Below are positions 34,662-44,494 of a stretch of 64,000 nt of DNA, piece after piece. The position numbers were made by a program, and so were the translations under genes. A model generated the notes under the pieces. That model saw only the letters and a program-made list of their open reading frames with translations, ran no database searches and was not told the DNA's origin. Origin of the DNA: SAR202 cluster bacterium (GTDB lineage: Bacteria; Chloroflexota; Dehalococcoidia; Lucifugimonadales; Lucifugimonadaceae). How positions within the stretch are numbered: the stretch's first letter is position 1; each line of letters begins with the position of its first letter. Location of the stretch: contig VFGZ01000033.1 of NCBI GenBank assembly GCA_009392215.1, forward strand, positions 33,144-97,143. The letters run 5' to 3'.

Positions 34662-36041
34662 CTAGTCAGCTTCCCTGACAATCGCCGGGACCTTTGCCCG
34701 ACCAATTGTTACATCTTCGGTAAATACCTGGCTCTCTTTCTGTTCAAACAAAGGAACGAGTGGAAAGAACCTGGAGAACAACAACATGAGAAATGTGACC
34801 CAACAAAACGACCAAATGAAAATTGTCCATTCAACCGCGCTTGGGCGATATGCCTCCCATGTGTATACGAACGGAGTCCTACGTGCAAGGCCGGGCACGA
34901 TGATCAAAAATCTTTCAAGCCACATTCCGACGTTTACTAGGATCGAAGTCCAGAACATCAGGGCGATATTAGTTCTAACTCGCTTGAATAGCCACATTGG
35001 TACGGGAATAAAATACCCTGTCAAAAGAAAGATGATGAAAAGTAAGTTCCATGGCCACTGGAACATTTGCATTTCACGTAGAGCAAGTTCTGGGGCATCT
35101 TGTCCGTACACTGCGAATATCAGTTCCAAGAATGTGAATGCCAGCCAGCCGGTGGCGACTACGATTAGAAGCCTGGCGAGCGCATCGAAATGCTCAGGAC
35201 GGATGAAGTCGTCCCACTTCCAAAGCCATCGCATAAGAGCCATCATTGTCACTACAGCAGATACACCCGAGTGGACGGCCCCAATGACGAAGTAGGGTGC
35301 GAAAATAGTCGAGTGCCAACCCTCGACTGCAGGGGCGATTGCAAAGTCCCAAGACACAATCGAATGAACAGAAACGAAAATTGGGAGCATTAGAGCTGAT
35401 AGGAGAATCCCTCCGACCGTCTGCATTTTCCATTGTCTTGGGTTGCCTCTCCATCCGAGTGACAGAACCGTGTACATGGCATTTTGCCAGCCGGTAGTAC
35501 GGTCTCGCAGATTACCTAGATCGGGCAGTAAAGCGATGTAAAGGAATAGGGTTGATCCTGTTAAGTAGGTGCTTATAGCAACTGGATCCATAATAAGTGG
35601 AGATCGTATATTCGGATAAATACCACGGCTGATATCGTAAGGTGTTATCCAGTACGCAATTCGCCATGGTCGCCCTGCGTGAATTAATGGAAATACTAGG
35701 GCTGTTAGCAACGAGAATACCGTCAGTAATTCCGCTGCTCTTGTGACTGGCCTGCGCCATTCCGCTTGAGTAAGACGCAAAATGGCCGATATCATAATGC
35801 CTGCGTGGGATATTCCAACCCAGAAAACGAAAGTTGTAATGAATAGACCCCAGAAAACAGGCCTTCCCAGACCTGTCACACCTAGACCTTTGTTAATCAT
35901 CGTAGCGATAACAATCAGTCCGATTACGACCAATATCCCTAACCCTGTGACAGTGGGTGCCCACCATTTAGGCGTGTCTAATTGGCCGTTGAGTAACTTA
36001 CGGTTGGTGTAGCTTTGGTCTAATTCTCGTCTCTGTTGCAT
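34662..36041 (-). CDS. actC: Alternative complex III quinol-binding membrane subunit (ActC-like, NrfD family)
   Basis: A 459-residue polytopic protein of the NrfD/PsrC family with about ten helices. ActC-type motifs include FVFWVGISHAGIMISAILRL near 75, a following WRRPVTRAAEL and PLIHAGRPWRIAYW. These surround the expected quinol site. It lies 12 bases before actD, the standard order, which is why I name this one ActC and the other NrfD-family gene ActF. Confidence 0.86.
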   Translation of the reverse strand: MQQRRELDQSYTNRKLLNGQLDTPKWWAPTVTGLGILVVIGLIVIATMINKGLGVTGLGRPVFWGLFITTFVFWVGISHAGIMISAILRLTQAEWRRPVTRAAELLTVFSLLTALVFPLIHAGRPWRIAYWITPYDISRGIYPNIRSPLIMDPVAISTYLTGSTLFLYIALLPDLGNLRDRTTGWQNAMYTVLSLGWRGNPRQWKMQTVGGILLSALMLPIFVSVHSIVSWDFAIAPAVEGWHSTIFAPYFVIGAVHSGVSAVVTMMALMRWLWKWDDFIRPEHFDALARLLIVVATGWLAFTFLELIFAVYGQDAPELALREMQMFQWPWNLLFIIFLLTGYFIPVPMWLFKRVRTNIALMFWTSILVNVGMWLERFLIIVPGLARRTPFVYTWEAYRPSAVEWTIFIWSFCWVTFLMLLFSRFFPLVPLFEQKESQVFTEDVTIGRAKVPAIVREAD

Positions 36042-36088
36042 CTGTTAGCTAGTTACCTGTAATTGTCTTGGTAAATTCATTCTTGAAA

Positions 36089-37498
36089 TCAATCCGGTTT
36101 TGCAACCAAAGTAGCGTGTCCTCGTACGTATCTAATTGGTTTTGCAAGGAGGTTGAATTCTTGTACCTGCCATACGGATAAAACCGGTACTACTCGCGTC
36201 ATTAACATAACTATAACTGCAGCTAATGATATTCCTCCAATCATGATCAGAACATCCAATAAACTTGGATAAACTGTTTCAGGAATTACCGTCAGCCATT
36301 TCTCGTGTATTCGTTCGGGAGGAACGGACCAGGCAGGAACGAACGTTCGTATTCGATCTAGTAGTAGACCTATTAGAATTATTACAGCGCCTATGGTCAT
36401 ACCATTGACACCACGCCGTACTTTGTTCCAAATGAGTATCCACCAGGGCACGAACCAGATAAGTACCATGCCAGCGATAAATGCGTAGATCATCGGTCCT
36501 TTTACTAAAAGATTCAATGTCGCAATGTCGTTGGCTGACCGACCATACCAGAACACTATGAAAGATGAATAAAAGAAGTAAACCCATAATAAAGTTAATG
36601 CAAACAAAAGTCTGCCTAATGACCAGAAGGCATCCATGTGTACATATTTCTGTAGATTCATTTGTCGGCGTGCTGCCCACAGGGCGATGACTATACCCGC
36701 TACGCCAGCTTGAAATGATGAAACCGTGTGATACATCGGGTAAATAGCGTCACGCCATCCAGGAACCATACTTTGGCCAAAATCACTAGTGATCAAGAAG
36801 TTCACGAATACGAGTATTAGGAAGTAAAAGGTTCCGAACATACCAATGCGCATCCTTAGAGTGCGCCATTGACTATCAGTTCCTACCCAACCTCTCGCAA
36901 GTCTTTTGCCGAGTCTTTGGCGCCATCCTGTGGAGTGATTACGCATGGCTGCGAAATCTGGTATGGCAGCTGAATAAAACAACATGATTCCAGTAATGAA
37001 TAGGAGGACCAGCCCTAACGTGGACCAGATATGAGGCGAATAGTCGGGAGCTTCCATCCATATCGTTCGACGCCTTGCACCTTCTGTTACGAGTGGCGGC
37101 AACATGGCTACAAGTGGGATCAACATACCGATGGTTACCACGCCAGCAAACGAAAAAATCGAAGCGATTCGGGTAACAGGTCTAACCCAGTTGGCCTTCG
37201 CCATAACTGGAGCCATGGCAACCATGGGAGCTCCGCCAGTAATGGATAAAAGGAATGAAACCAACGCAGCAACGTAACCCCACTTAGTACTATCGCTACC
37301 TTGATCAAGAAACTTTAGAACAAGTGCGATAATGCCGATGATTCCAAATATGCCCAGAACCCAAGCGATTGTTTTGAATCTTTTACTCGCATTAGTTGTG
37401 GTCGCGATAAGTTCATGTGCAATGATGTCGGCATCAACTTGTGCCGGCGGGGCATGATGTTCGGTTTCGTGGCTGTGTGCTGTAGCTTCGCTAGTCAT
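36089..37498 (-). CDS. actF: Alternative complex III second NrfD-family membrane subunit (ActF-like)
   Basis: A 469-residue polytopic membrane protein. The segment LLFALTLLWVYFFYSSFIVFW resembles the ActF pattern RLLFxxxLxWxYxxFSQxxxIWY. The start ATG at 37498 overlaps the Fe-S gene stop by eight bases; the longer frame from 37525 would add nine residues. In Rhodothermus ActF comes last in the operon, whereas here it directly follows the Fe-S subunit, an order I infer to be lineage-specific. Confidence 0.78.
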   Translation of the reverse strand: MTSEATAHSHETEHHAPPAQVDADIIAHELIATTTNASKRFKTIAWVLGIFGIIGIIALVLKFLDQGSDSTKWGYVAALVSFLLSITGGAPMVAMAPVMAKANWVRPVTRIASIFSFAGVVTIGMLIPLVAMLPPLVTEGARRRTIWMEAPDYSPHIWSTLGLVLLFITGIMLFYSAAIPDFAAMRNHSTGWRQRLGKRLARGWVGTDSQWRTLRMRIGMFGTFYFLILVFVNFLITSDFGQSMVPGWRDAIYPMYHTVSSFQAGVAGIVIALWAARRQMNLQKYVHMDAFWSLGRLLFALTLLWVYFFYSSFIVFWYGRSANDIATLNLLVKGPMIYAFIAGMVLIWFVPWWILIWNKVRRGVNGMTIGAVIILIGLLLDRIRTFVPAWSVPPERIHEKWLTVIPETVYPSLLDVLIMIGGISLAAVIVMLMTRVVPVLSVWQVQEFNLLAKPIRYVRGHATLVAKPD

Positions 37499-38225
37499 GC
37501 TTTGCAGCAACCTTCTTATCGGCATCGATTTTCGCCAGATAGATCACATTGGGATCCGTAGCGAATTGATCGAGAAGTGTGTAATGACGTTTATCCTTTT
37601 TCATTTTGGAAACTTTACTGTTTGGATCGTTAAAGTTTCCAAAATTGAGCGCGCTTGTTGGGCATGCAGATGAACACGCTGTTTGAATAGTCCCGTCAAT
37701 TACTTCGCGTCCTTCGCTTCTGGCTTTCCGTGTTTCACGTCTTATACGGTGCACACAGAAACTGCATTTCTCCATGATTCCCCGGCTTCTGATTGTTACA
37801 TCGGGATTGAGATGGTTTCGGAGAGATTCGGGCCACACTGGTTCCCAGAAGTTGAAAAACCTAACAATATATGGACATCCATTCGCACAGTACCTCGTGC
37901 CAACACATCGGTTATATACCTGAACATTCATACCTTCGGCGTTATGGTAAGTAGCATAGACAGGGCACACCGGCTCACATGGGGCATTTTCACAGTGTTG
38001 GCACATGATCGGAATAAATCGAGCTTTAGCGTCGGGGAAATCGCCTTCCCAATATCGTTCGACGCGAATCCACGAAATAGATCGTGCTCTCTCGACACGA
38101 TCTTGAGTGTTTAACGGGATGTTGTTTTCTGCCTGACAGGCAAGAACACATGCGTTACAGCCGATGCACTTATCTACATCGACGACCATTCCCCAGTTGT
38201 TATTTCCAAAATTTTCTGTGGTCAT
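37491..38225 (-). CDS. Alternative complex III Fe-S subunit (ActB C-terminal part as a separate protein)
   Basis: A 244-residue protein with four cysteine groups typical of PsrB/ActB: KCIGCNACVLACQ, CQHCENAPCEPVCP, RYCANGCPY and CSFCVHRI plus TACSSACP. They should hold three or four [4Fe-4S]/[3Fe-4S] clusters. In the well-studied complexes this part is fused to the molybdopterin-like domain as ActB. No signal peptide is seen, so it probably travels with the Tat-exported partner encoded 33 bases upstream. Confidence 0.9.
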   Translation of the reverse strand: MTTENFGNNNWGMVVDVDKCIGCNACVLACQAENNIPLNTQDRVERARSISWIRVERYWEGDFPDAKARFIPIMCQHCENAPCEPVCPVYATYHNAEGMNVQVYNRCVGTRYCANGCPYIVRFFNFWEPVWPESLRNHLNPDVTIRSRGIMEKCSFCVHRIRRETRKARSEGREVIDGTIQTACSSACPTSALNFGNFNDPNSKVSKMKKDKRHYTLLDQFATDPNVIYLAKIDADKKVAAKHD

Positions 38226-38258
38226 CTGGCTACTACCATTAAATGCTGCTGTTGAAGT

Positions 38259-40571
38259 CTATTCATGCTGTTTATCCTGTTCATCTTTACCGATGAACTG
38301 TTTTTGGTAAATGTGATGATTTTCTTTTTGAGCATGCTCAGCAGTTTCATTAATTGCTACAACTAGAACTGGGACACCCGGCTCAACTGGTCGGGCTTCA
38401 ACATTACCTTCGAATTTTGGAACCTTCACGCGACGACCTGCACGTTGAACACGAACTTGAGTGGCAGCCCATGCTAACGCACCTGTGTGCGAATCTTTCT
38501 GCCCAGTGAGTATAGAAAGCACATTAGATCCCCGATCTTCAGCCCAACGGCCATTCCTGTGATGCCCTTGTCCGACAGGTACTCCGATAACTCCAGGACG
38601 TACACCGGGGTGAGGATAAGCAAGAGCCTCGATTTCACCAGAGGTTGAACGAATCAAGAGGACATCACCCTCTTTGATACCAAGACTTTGAGCTTCTTGA
38701 CTATTGATTTCGGCCCAAGTCGACCAAGAGGCTGATGTTATGGGATCGGGAGTTGACTGTGCCCATGGCGCTGCTGCCAGTCGACCATCAAGCAGGGAAT
38801 TCGAGTGGAACGGAACTAGGTGGAAATCGTTACCCGTTCCAAGGGTCCCGGTGTCTGAATAGTAAGCGTTTCTTTCGGTTGATCTGATTTTCCCTAGATC
38901 GGTGGTCCCTCGTGTGCCGGTATCCCACCAGCCACCACGTTGAAGCGCACCGTTTGTGAATAGTGATGATGAGGATGCTGAAATTGAACCTCGTCCGGCA
39001 GCGTGCAGATCGGCGAGGCCATTTTTCACCAATTGCTCCATCGATGATCCGTAAGATCCATCTGACATCTGTAGTAGAGAATCTCCAAACCCGCGTGCAT
39101 TACTGGTTAATCCGGACTCATCATGTGAAACGGTTGGACCCACAACCGGTTGTTGTGTGCCAACGACTTGGTACCCCGGCCCTGGTTCGGGTATCTCTGT
39201 TCCCCAAGCTTCTAGAACGGTTTTCTCTGGCAGTATTAGGTCGGCAAAGTCCATTGTGTCGTCATGAACTGTTCCGAAAACAATAACGTTAGGCACATTT
39301 TGTAGAGCTTCGCGTACTCCGACAGAATTGGGCATTCCGTGGACAATATCTGTTCCGCGGATTATTACGGTTTCAACGTTGCCAGCTCTCCACTGAGCAA
39401 GTTCAGCTTCCCAAGATTCGAAGGGCTCACCAGTAGATGAACTTGGGAGCTCTTCAATCGCTGATTTAGGATTGGGCGTGACGCCACCACTCGTATCTAT
39501 GGCATCTACAAGTATGTTTAAGGCGTATATCGCTTCCAAGTTGAAACTGCCATTTGTATGCGCACCTGCGGAGCCGCCACCAAACGCAACGGCTGGCGTG
39601 TGGTTGGCGAAATGGCGTGCCGCTTTCTCAATGCGATCACCCGATATCCCTGTTCGGTCGGAAACTTGCGCAACGGAATATCTATCTAAGCCATCTGGGA
39701 GAATAGTATTGAAAGTCGAAATATTTTCTTGGGTTGCTAGACCTTCATTGATGATTATGCTTGCTATTCCGAGAGCAAGGTCGCCTTCAGTTCCTGGTTT
39801 AGGTGCTAGCCAGAGATCGGCTGCAGCCGCAGTTAAAGACATACGCGGTTCAGCGTGAATTAAATACCCTCTGTGGCTTTGAGACCTGAATTCACCGTAT
39901 TTAACTCCAAATTGCGCCGGGGATCCCCATGTGCCTAGCCAGTCGGCACCGAATGATAGGACGGTATGCGCATGTGATATATCAAATGTAGGGAGTTGTT
40001 CTTGGCCTAGCACTGATTTGACTGCCCCATGCAGAACTCCTTGTTCCATAGGGTCGAAAGTCAGGTGTTTGCCATTGTATTGATCTGCAAATTTTGTAGC
40101 TACGTTGCCCAGGTGGCCTCGGATGGGATTAGTGACAACCGTTATCGCACCATCTGCATTTGCCAGTGCGCTGCGAAAACGATTATCGGCTTCGTCCCAG
40201 GTGGTGTTAACCAGATTTCCATTTTTTGAATACCGAAGCATCGGTTCTTGTATTCGATCTGGGTGGTAAAGCAATTGAAGTACCGAATCGTAGCGGGCAG
40301 TTGATTTTCCACGATTTACAGGATGGTCTGGGTTGCCTTCGATTTTCTTGGCCCGTCCTTCCATCACCCGGACTAAGACACCGTCACCGTTCGTGAAATC
40401 TCCCATAGAGGTGGCGTACCATGCGTCCTCACCACGGACTAGATCCTCTGGCATATCTACCGGACTCTGAACGATTAACTCGCGCTCGGGCAGTCCGCAG
40501 GCTGCAAATATCACAGCTCCAGCAGCCGTTTTGCCGGTAAGTGCTAGGAATTCTCGTCGATTTAGCTTCAT
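38259..40571 (-). CDS. actB: Alternative complex III molybdopterin-oxidoreductase-like subunit (ActB N-terminal part)
   Basis: A 770-residue protein of the molybdopterin oxidoreductase superfamily. It starts with a Tat-type signal NRREFLALTGKTAAG followed by IFAACG, a possible lipobox at Cys25. The usual N-terminal [4Fe-4S] cysteines are absent, as in ActB, and I see no convincing Mo ligand, so it is probably a structural, cofactor-free homologue. GNPDHPVNRG, ADLILPEKTVLEAWGTE and VGQGHHRNGRWAEDRG are superfamily segments. It precedes the Fe-S gene by 33 bases. Confidence 0.88.
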   Translation of the reverse strand: MKLNRREFLALTGKTAAGAVIFAACGLPERELIVQSPVDMPEDLVRGEDAWYATSMGDFTNGDGVLVRVMEGRAKKIEGNPDHPVNRGKSTARYDSVLQLLYHPDRIQEPMLRYSKNGNLVNTTWDEADNRFRSALANADGAITVVTNPIRGHLGNVATKFADQYNGKHLTFDPMEQGVLHGAVKSVLGQEQLPTFDISHAHTVLSFGADWLGTWGSPAQFGVKYGEFRSQSHRGYLIHAEPRMSLTAAAADLWLAPKPGTEGDLALGIASIIINEGLATQENISTFNTILPDGLDRYSVAQVSDRTGISGDRIEKAARHFANHTPAVAFGGGSAGAHTNGSFNLEAIYALNILVDAIDTSGGVTPNPKSAIEELPSSSTGEPFESWEAELAQWRAGNVETVIIRGTDIVHGMPNSVGVREALQNVPNVIVFGTVHDDTMDFADLILPEKTVLEAWGTEIPEPGPGYQVVGTQQPVVGPTVSHDESGLTSNARGFGDSLLQMSDGSYGSSMEQLVKNGLADLHAAGRGSISASSSSLFTNGALQRGGWWDTGTRGTTDLGKIRSTERNAYYSDTGTLGTGNDFHLVPFHSNSLLDGRLAAAPWAQSTPDPITSASWSTWAEINSQEAQSLGIKEGDVLLIRSTSGEIEALAYPHPGVRPGVIGVPVGQGHHRNGRWAEDRGSNVLSILTGQKDSHTGALAWAATQVRVQRAGRRVKVPKFEGNVEARPVEPGVPVLVVAINETAEHAQKENHHIYQKQFIGKDEQDKQHE

Positions 40572-40646
40572 CTAGTTGATTGTTATTTCCGCTGTTGTAG
40601 TTTTGGTATGTGAGGTTGAGAGAAACATTTAGGATAAATAATTTAG

Positions 40647-41351
40647 TTAATGGTGGCAGGCTGCACAATCAGTGGGCGCACCGTTATCGCGGTGGCAATC
40701 CACACATTGACCCATTTTTAGGGCTTCAACTTGTTCGACTTGCTCCATCGCAGCTACGTTACCGTGACAGGTTGAGCAAACAGCAGAAGGCCCTGTAGTT
40801 ACACCATCTGTAGTGCCTTTCACCTCGGACAGGTTTTGGGTTAAATATCTAATATGCGGTTCATGGACAAAGCGAACATGGTCGGGGAGACGATGGACGC
40901 GTCGCCAGTCAATAGGCTCTTTTCCATCATCACCAATAATTCCTGCAGCATCCCTGAGGATGTTGATTTCATTGTTATCCGCACTGCCTATCACTTCGTG
41001 GCAAGTCGCACAAAAACCAACCGGTGGGATTCCCGCGTTAGCCTGAGTTGTGACCGTTCGATGGCAGAAAGTGCAGTCTAGTCCAAGGCCTTCCATTGTT
41101 TGGCCGTCAGCGGCAACGTGCTTCAATTGCTTCGTGGAAGCGTGAATTGTGTGGGGGAAATCTATGGGCTGATCAAAAGTCTGCTGAAAACCGAGCACTG
41201 GAACGGGCTGCCCGAGCCACCCTGTTATTACAAATGCTGCAATAACACCGGAGACAGCCATCACCCCAAGGCCTCCCGCAGTCAATACGAGAATTAGCAT
41301 CATGGGTAAAGATGCTGATTTTGTTTCCGGGTTTTCGTTTTCCGACACCAA
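40647..41351 (-). CDS. actA: Alternative complex III pentaheme cytochrome c subunit
   Basis: A 234-residue protein with one N-terminal membrane helix (about 16-40) and five CxxCH heme motifs: CTFCH, CATCH, CSTCH, CVDCH and CAACH, the last almost at the C-terminus. Five hemes and a membrane anchor match ActA of Chloroflexus and Rhodothermus. It takes electrons from the quinol-oxidising core. It comes 75 bases before the molybdopterin-like gene. Confidence 0.92.
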   Translation of the reverse strand: MVSENENPETKSASLPMMLILVLTAGGLGVMAVSGVIAAFVITGWLGQPVPVLGFQQTFDQPIDFPHTIHASTKQLKHVAADGQTMEGLGLDCTFCHRTVTTQANAGIPPVGFCATCHEVIGSADNNEINILRDAAGIIGDDGKEPIDWRRVHRLPDHVRFVHEPHIRYLTQNLSEVKGTTDGVTTGPSAVCSTCHGNVAAMEQVEQVEALKMGQCVDCHRDNGAPTDCAACHH

Positions 41352-41422
41352 GCGTTTTTCCGTTTTTGAGCAAGCGTTAACTTGCCAGTTTATCGTCTAT
41401 AAAAAATATTATGCTTTAGGAG

Positions 41423-41713
41423 TTATTGCCACCAGCGTGAGTACATGTCGTGCAGGAAATTAGTATTTTGAGATGCCATAAATAATGCGAAGATTATCCC
41501 CATGACAGAAGCAATGCCGACGGCATACAACGGGGGCCGCAACTTTGACCAAGTCGCGGGAACGGTTTTTGTGTCAACCACTGATGGAATGATTGCGTGA
41601 GCGGTAAGCAGTGATGGCCCTGCGACCAGCGCGAATCCTAGGGCGAGCCATAGAAACTTAAGCGCGTTCCCTACTTCAGCCCACTCTGCGGTGGTTAGCG
41701 GTTTAGGATCCAT
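41423..41713 (-). CDS. Small two-helix membrane protein, first gene of the complex III operon
   Basis: A 96-residue protein with hydrophobic segments at about 18-42 and 62-82 and a Trp-rich end (YSRWWQ). I do not recognise the family. It lies 71 bases upstream of actA and on the same strand, so it is probably an accessory subunit, possibly equivalent to the small ActG of Chloroflexus or an assembly factor. Neither is shown by the sequence. Confidence 0.6.
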   Translation of the reverse strand: MDPKPLTTAEWAEVGNALKFLWLALGFALVAGPSLLTAHAIIPSVVDTKTVPATWSKLRPPLYAVGIASVMGIIFALFMASQNTNFLHDMYSRWWQ

Positions 41714-41780
41714 ACGATGTTAGTGACACTCCCAACTCAAAACATACATAAAATCAACGCATATTCAAAACGCCCGTTTG

Positions 41781-41803
41781 CATTTAGTGAAAAGGGCTAA
41801 ATG
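41781..41803. repeat. 7-bp inverted repeat upstream of the complex III operon
   Basis: CATTTAG (41781-41787) and CTAAATG (41797-41803) are exact complements with nine bases between, in the 162-base gap upstream of the first complex III gene. It may be an operator or the end of the preceding lipoprotein transcript. Confidence 0.35.
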
Positions 41804-41875
41804 AAAACTATCACGAGAGATTTTTCAGTGTCAACAGCCGTCTGGCCCAATTCATAGGTGTCGTCAGTGTACGCG

Positions 41876-42280
41876 TTATTTTTCGTGGAAAATCAGGTCA
41901 GCGGATGTAGATAAAAGGATGTATGGTTCACCAGATTGATCTGTTGCATCAAGACTCCATGCCGATTTTGAGGAAGATGGGCGCAACCGTATACCATTAT
42001 CACCTCCGTAAATCATCGTCACTTGGCCTAATCCAGAATCTCCGACCGCTACTGCAGTTACATTACAGGTGGATCCGCCATCGTCAGAACACCATCCGAC
42101 CACATCGTGGGGAACATTGTTCTCTGTGATATTTGGAACCGTGATCATTGGAACTGAACGTGACTCACCTTGGGTCTCAAATATTTGTATTGGGAAATAG
42201 CCGCTGTTTTCATTTTCTTCAATATCGATCATTAGTTGGTCTACGGAGTCTCCATCATTAGCGAATGTATTGGTGAGCAA
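41876..42280 (-). CDS. Hypothetical protein downstream of the collagen-like lipoprotein
   Basis: About 134 residues, unrecognised. I chose TTG 42280, preceded by AAGGAG at 42285-42290; the frame remains open to an ATG at 42334 inside the collagen-like gene. The sequence is acidic and beta-rich, with two cysteines in GWCSDDGGSTCN, and has no signal peptide from this start. Because it lacks its own export signal yet looks like an extracellular domain, it may also be the former C-terminal part of the upstream lipoprotein separated by a frameshift just before 42292. Confidence 0.5.
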   Translation of the reverse strand: MLTNTFANDGDSVDQLMIDIEENENSGYFPIQIFETQGESRSVPMITVPNITENNVPHDVVGWCSDDGGSTCNVTAVAVGDSGLGQVTMIYGGDNGIRLRPSSSKSAWSLDATDQSGEPYILLSTSADLIFHEK

Positions 42281-42291
42281 TGTTCTCCTTG

Positions 42292-44187
42292 CTATCGTTT
42301 TCTGGCATGGGGTACACATGCTGTATTTGAACAATGCAGGCCTTTTAGATTGCTTGAAGTTTCATCTTGGTAGACAACGAGGGGCAAGCCGTCTGCGCCG
42401 ATTGTTATTGCAGTATGTGTGCCAACAACAGCAGATGAATCGACAACGTTTGAGGTTGCCTCTGTGCAAGCAATGTTCATGCAGTGGGCCACGTTTAGTG
42501 ATCCGTTAAACTCGTCGTAATAACTAATTACTCCTCGACCATCTGAACCAATTGTTATAGAACTCCAGTCCCCGACTCCGCCGGCGGTTACGAGTCCTGT
42601 GATATTTGCTGTAGTGCATAAAATATCTTGACAGTGTGCGACTTTTAGATCTTTATTAGTAGCGTCGTAATAGCTGATTAGCCCTCTTCCGTCGACACCT
42701 ATGACGATAGATGTTTGTCGTCCGACATCACCGATCTGGTCTATGGTCGCCACGGAATTTGTCGTCGAGCATATGATATTGGAGCAATGTGCAACCTTCA
42801 GGTCATTGTTTGTCGAATCGTAGTAGCTTATAAGTGGTAAACCGTCGTTGCCGATTGCGATTGAGCTGTATTGGCCGAGGTCGAGCGTTGTGTCAACGCT
42901 ATTTATTTCGGCAGAAGAACACGCCGTGTTATTACAATGTGCGACTTCTAGATCACCGGTTACGGCATTGTAGTAGCTAAGAATACCAAGTCCGTCGGTG
43001 CCAATTGCGAGTGAGGTATGCAGACCTACATTTCCGGAGTTTGCTAGCATCGCTGTTGAACTAGTGCCACAGTCCATGGTTTGACAATGTGCGATTTTCA
43101 GCGAGGCATCTATCGAGTTTCGATACCCGATTAGCGGTAGCCCATCTGTACCGATAGTTATGGAAGCGTGAAGGTCCCCCACGCCGGTTGCCTCAACAAA
43201 TGATGTGGTGGCAGAACTACAAAGGATGTTATTGCATTGGGCTACGTAGAGAGCATCAGATTGCTCATAAGCAATCAGCGGAAGACCATCGTCGCCGATT
43301 GTGACCGTATTCCAGAGTCCTACATTCCCTGAACTTTGAATCGTCACTATGAAATGCTTCCCACGTTGAAATGTAATAGATTCTGAAGAACTTGGAGCAG
43401 TACATATCAGATTTCCGGTTGCATCGACACCGGTTGCATAAAAATCTGCTTCACAATCTTGCCCTGAGCTCAAGTATTCACCTTCAGATGGACCAGAATC
43501 TACACACAGCCACGTCAGTCCGTTAAAGGATGCGATCTCGTCTAATCCACAACTTAGACCACCAAGGGTTGTGTTCAGTTCTTGGGGTCTGTTCTTAACG
43601 TCGTTCCAGTCAATGGCGCTAATAGCATCGTCGCCATCATCAAGTCCCGACGGGCGATTCTGTACGTTTTCCCAATCAATTGAGGCAGCATGGCCTCCAG
43701 AATTTAGATCATCTGGAATACCTGTGAGTGAGGACCATGCGACTCTAGCGGTTCCGTTTTGTAGATCAACAGCTGTGTAATAGTCTGAATCATGATTATG
43801 GTCACTTCTAGAGGGGGTATTAGCTTCTCCAGATCCTTCAAAATCGAGTGAAGCGAGGTCGCCCTCCGTTGATTTTTCCGTGATCAGTCCTTTACCAATG
43901 GCTAAGATGCCCGATTCCCCATCTCTTCCGTCAGCCCCGCCCGGGCCGACTGGACCACGAGGACCCGGCGGGCCCTCTGATCCCGCTCCGCCTGGAAATC
44001 CTTGAAGACCAGTTGCTCCCATTGGTCCTCGTTCGCCTGGCTCACCTTGTGGTCCTGCAGGACCTTGAGGTCCTGATTCACCTTGATCCCCGCATGCACT
44101 CAGTGAAAAAACTGTAAGTGCGATCGCAGCGATCCAAATGATGGAATTTGAAGTTGGAAGAACTTGGTAATTGATGAATCTGCGCAT
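42292..44187 (-). CDS. Collagen-like lipoprotein with seven cysteine-containing propeller-like repeats
   Basis: A 631-residue exported protein. A signal peptide (about 14-31) ends in SLSAC, giving a lipoprotein Cys32. Residues 33-92 are 20 uninterrupted Gly-X-Y triplets, a collagen-like triple helix. A spacer follows, including two similar segments [12 protein letters not shown] and [12 protein letters not shown]. From about residue 290 come seven repeats of roughly 47 residues with the core [13 protein letters not shown]...DLKVAHC...C. Each repeat has two cysteines, and seven copies suggest a disulfide-supported beta-propeller. It is probably a surface or adhesion protein; ligand unknown. 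Confidence 0.86.
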   Translation of the reverse strand: MRRFINYQVLPTSNSIIWIAAIALTVFSLSACGDQGESGPQGPAGPQGEPGERGPMGATGLQGFPGGAGSEGPPGPRGPVGPGGADGRDGESGILAIGKGLITEKSTEGDLASLDFEGSGEANTPSRSDHNHDSDYYTAVDLQNGTARVAWSSLTGIPDDLNSGGHAASIDWENVQNRPSGLDDGDDAISAIDWNDVKNRPQELNTTLGGLSCGLDEIASFNGLTWLCVDSGPSEGEYLSSGQDCEADFYATGVDATGNLICTAPSSSESITFQRGKHFIVTIQSSGNVGLWNTVTIGDDGLPLIAYEQSDALYVAQCNNILCSSATTSFVEATGVGDLHASITIGTDGLPLIGYRNSIDASLKIAHCQTMDCGTSSTAMLANSGNVGLHTSLAIGTDGLGILSYYNAVTGDLEVAHCNNTACSSAEINSVDTTLDLGQYSSIAIGNDGLPLISYYDSTNNDLKVAHCSNIICSTTNSVATIDQIGDVGRQTSIVIGVDGRGLISYYDATNKDLKVAHCQDILCTTANITGLVTAGGVGDWSSITIGSDGRGVISYYDEFNGSLNVAHCMNIACTEATSNVVDSSAVVGTHTAITIGADGLPLVVYQDETSSNLKGLHCSNTACVPHARKR

Positions 44188-44324
44188 TTTAATTTAGTTT
44201 GAAAACTTAAGACATTTCATTCAAATGTATGCAATAACAGATCCGAATTGTACTGTCGCCCAGAATGTTGGCTCACTTTGACTTAAAACCAATTTTAAGA
44301 GACTTAATTGCAGTATTGAATGTT

Positions 44325-44345
44325 GGGAAATATTCGATATTTCCC
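44325..44345. promoter_or_regulatory. Perfect palindrome in the divergent collagen-like / TrpB2-like intergenic region
   Basis: GGGAAATAT, three bases, ATATTTCCC: two exact 9-bp arms. It lies nearly midway between the divergent starts at 44187 and 44495 and is a good candidate operator for a dimeric repressor. Nothing else is supported in this 307-base region. Confidence 0.6.
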
Positions 44346-44494
44346 CTGAGTCTCGTTTGATTGCTTGCTGTGCGTGGGTTCGCGATACTCTTTGAGGGCA
44401 ATATCGCGGTTTGGAAAAACAGTCTTGGGCCGGAATGTCCATTGTAAGTTTCATTGCATGTAAATTGCATGAAAATAGGCGAGGAAAATATCGG

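Noticed and set aside
38259..40571. Active molybdenum enzyme (formate dehydrogenase or nitrate reductase type)
   Set aside because: The N-terminal Fe-S cysteines and a clear Mo ligand are missing and the neighbours are diagnostic of alternative complex III.
42292..44187. Repeats here considered as a CRISPR or DNA tandem array
   Set aside because: The repetition is at protein level (Gly-X-Y and 47-residue units) with diverged DNA and no spacers.
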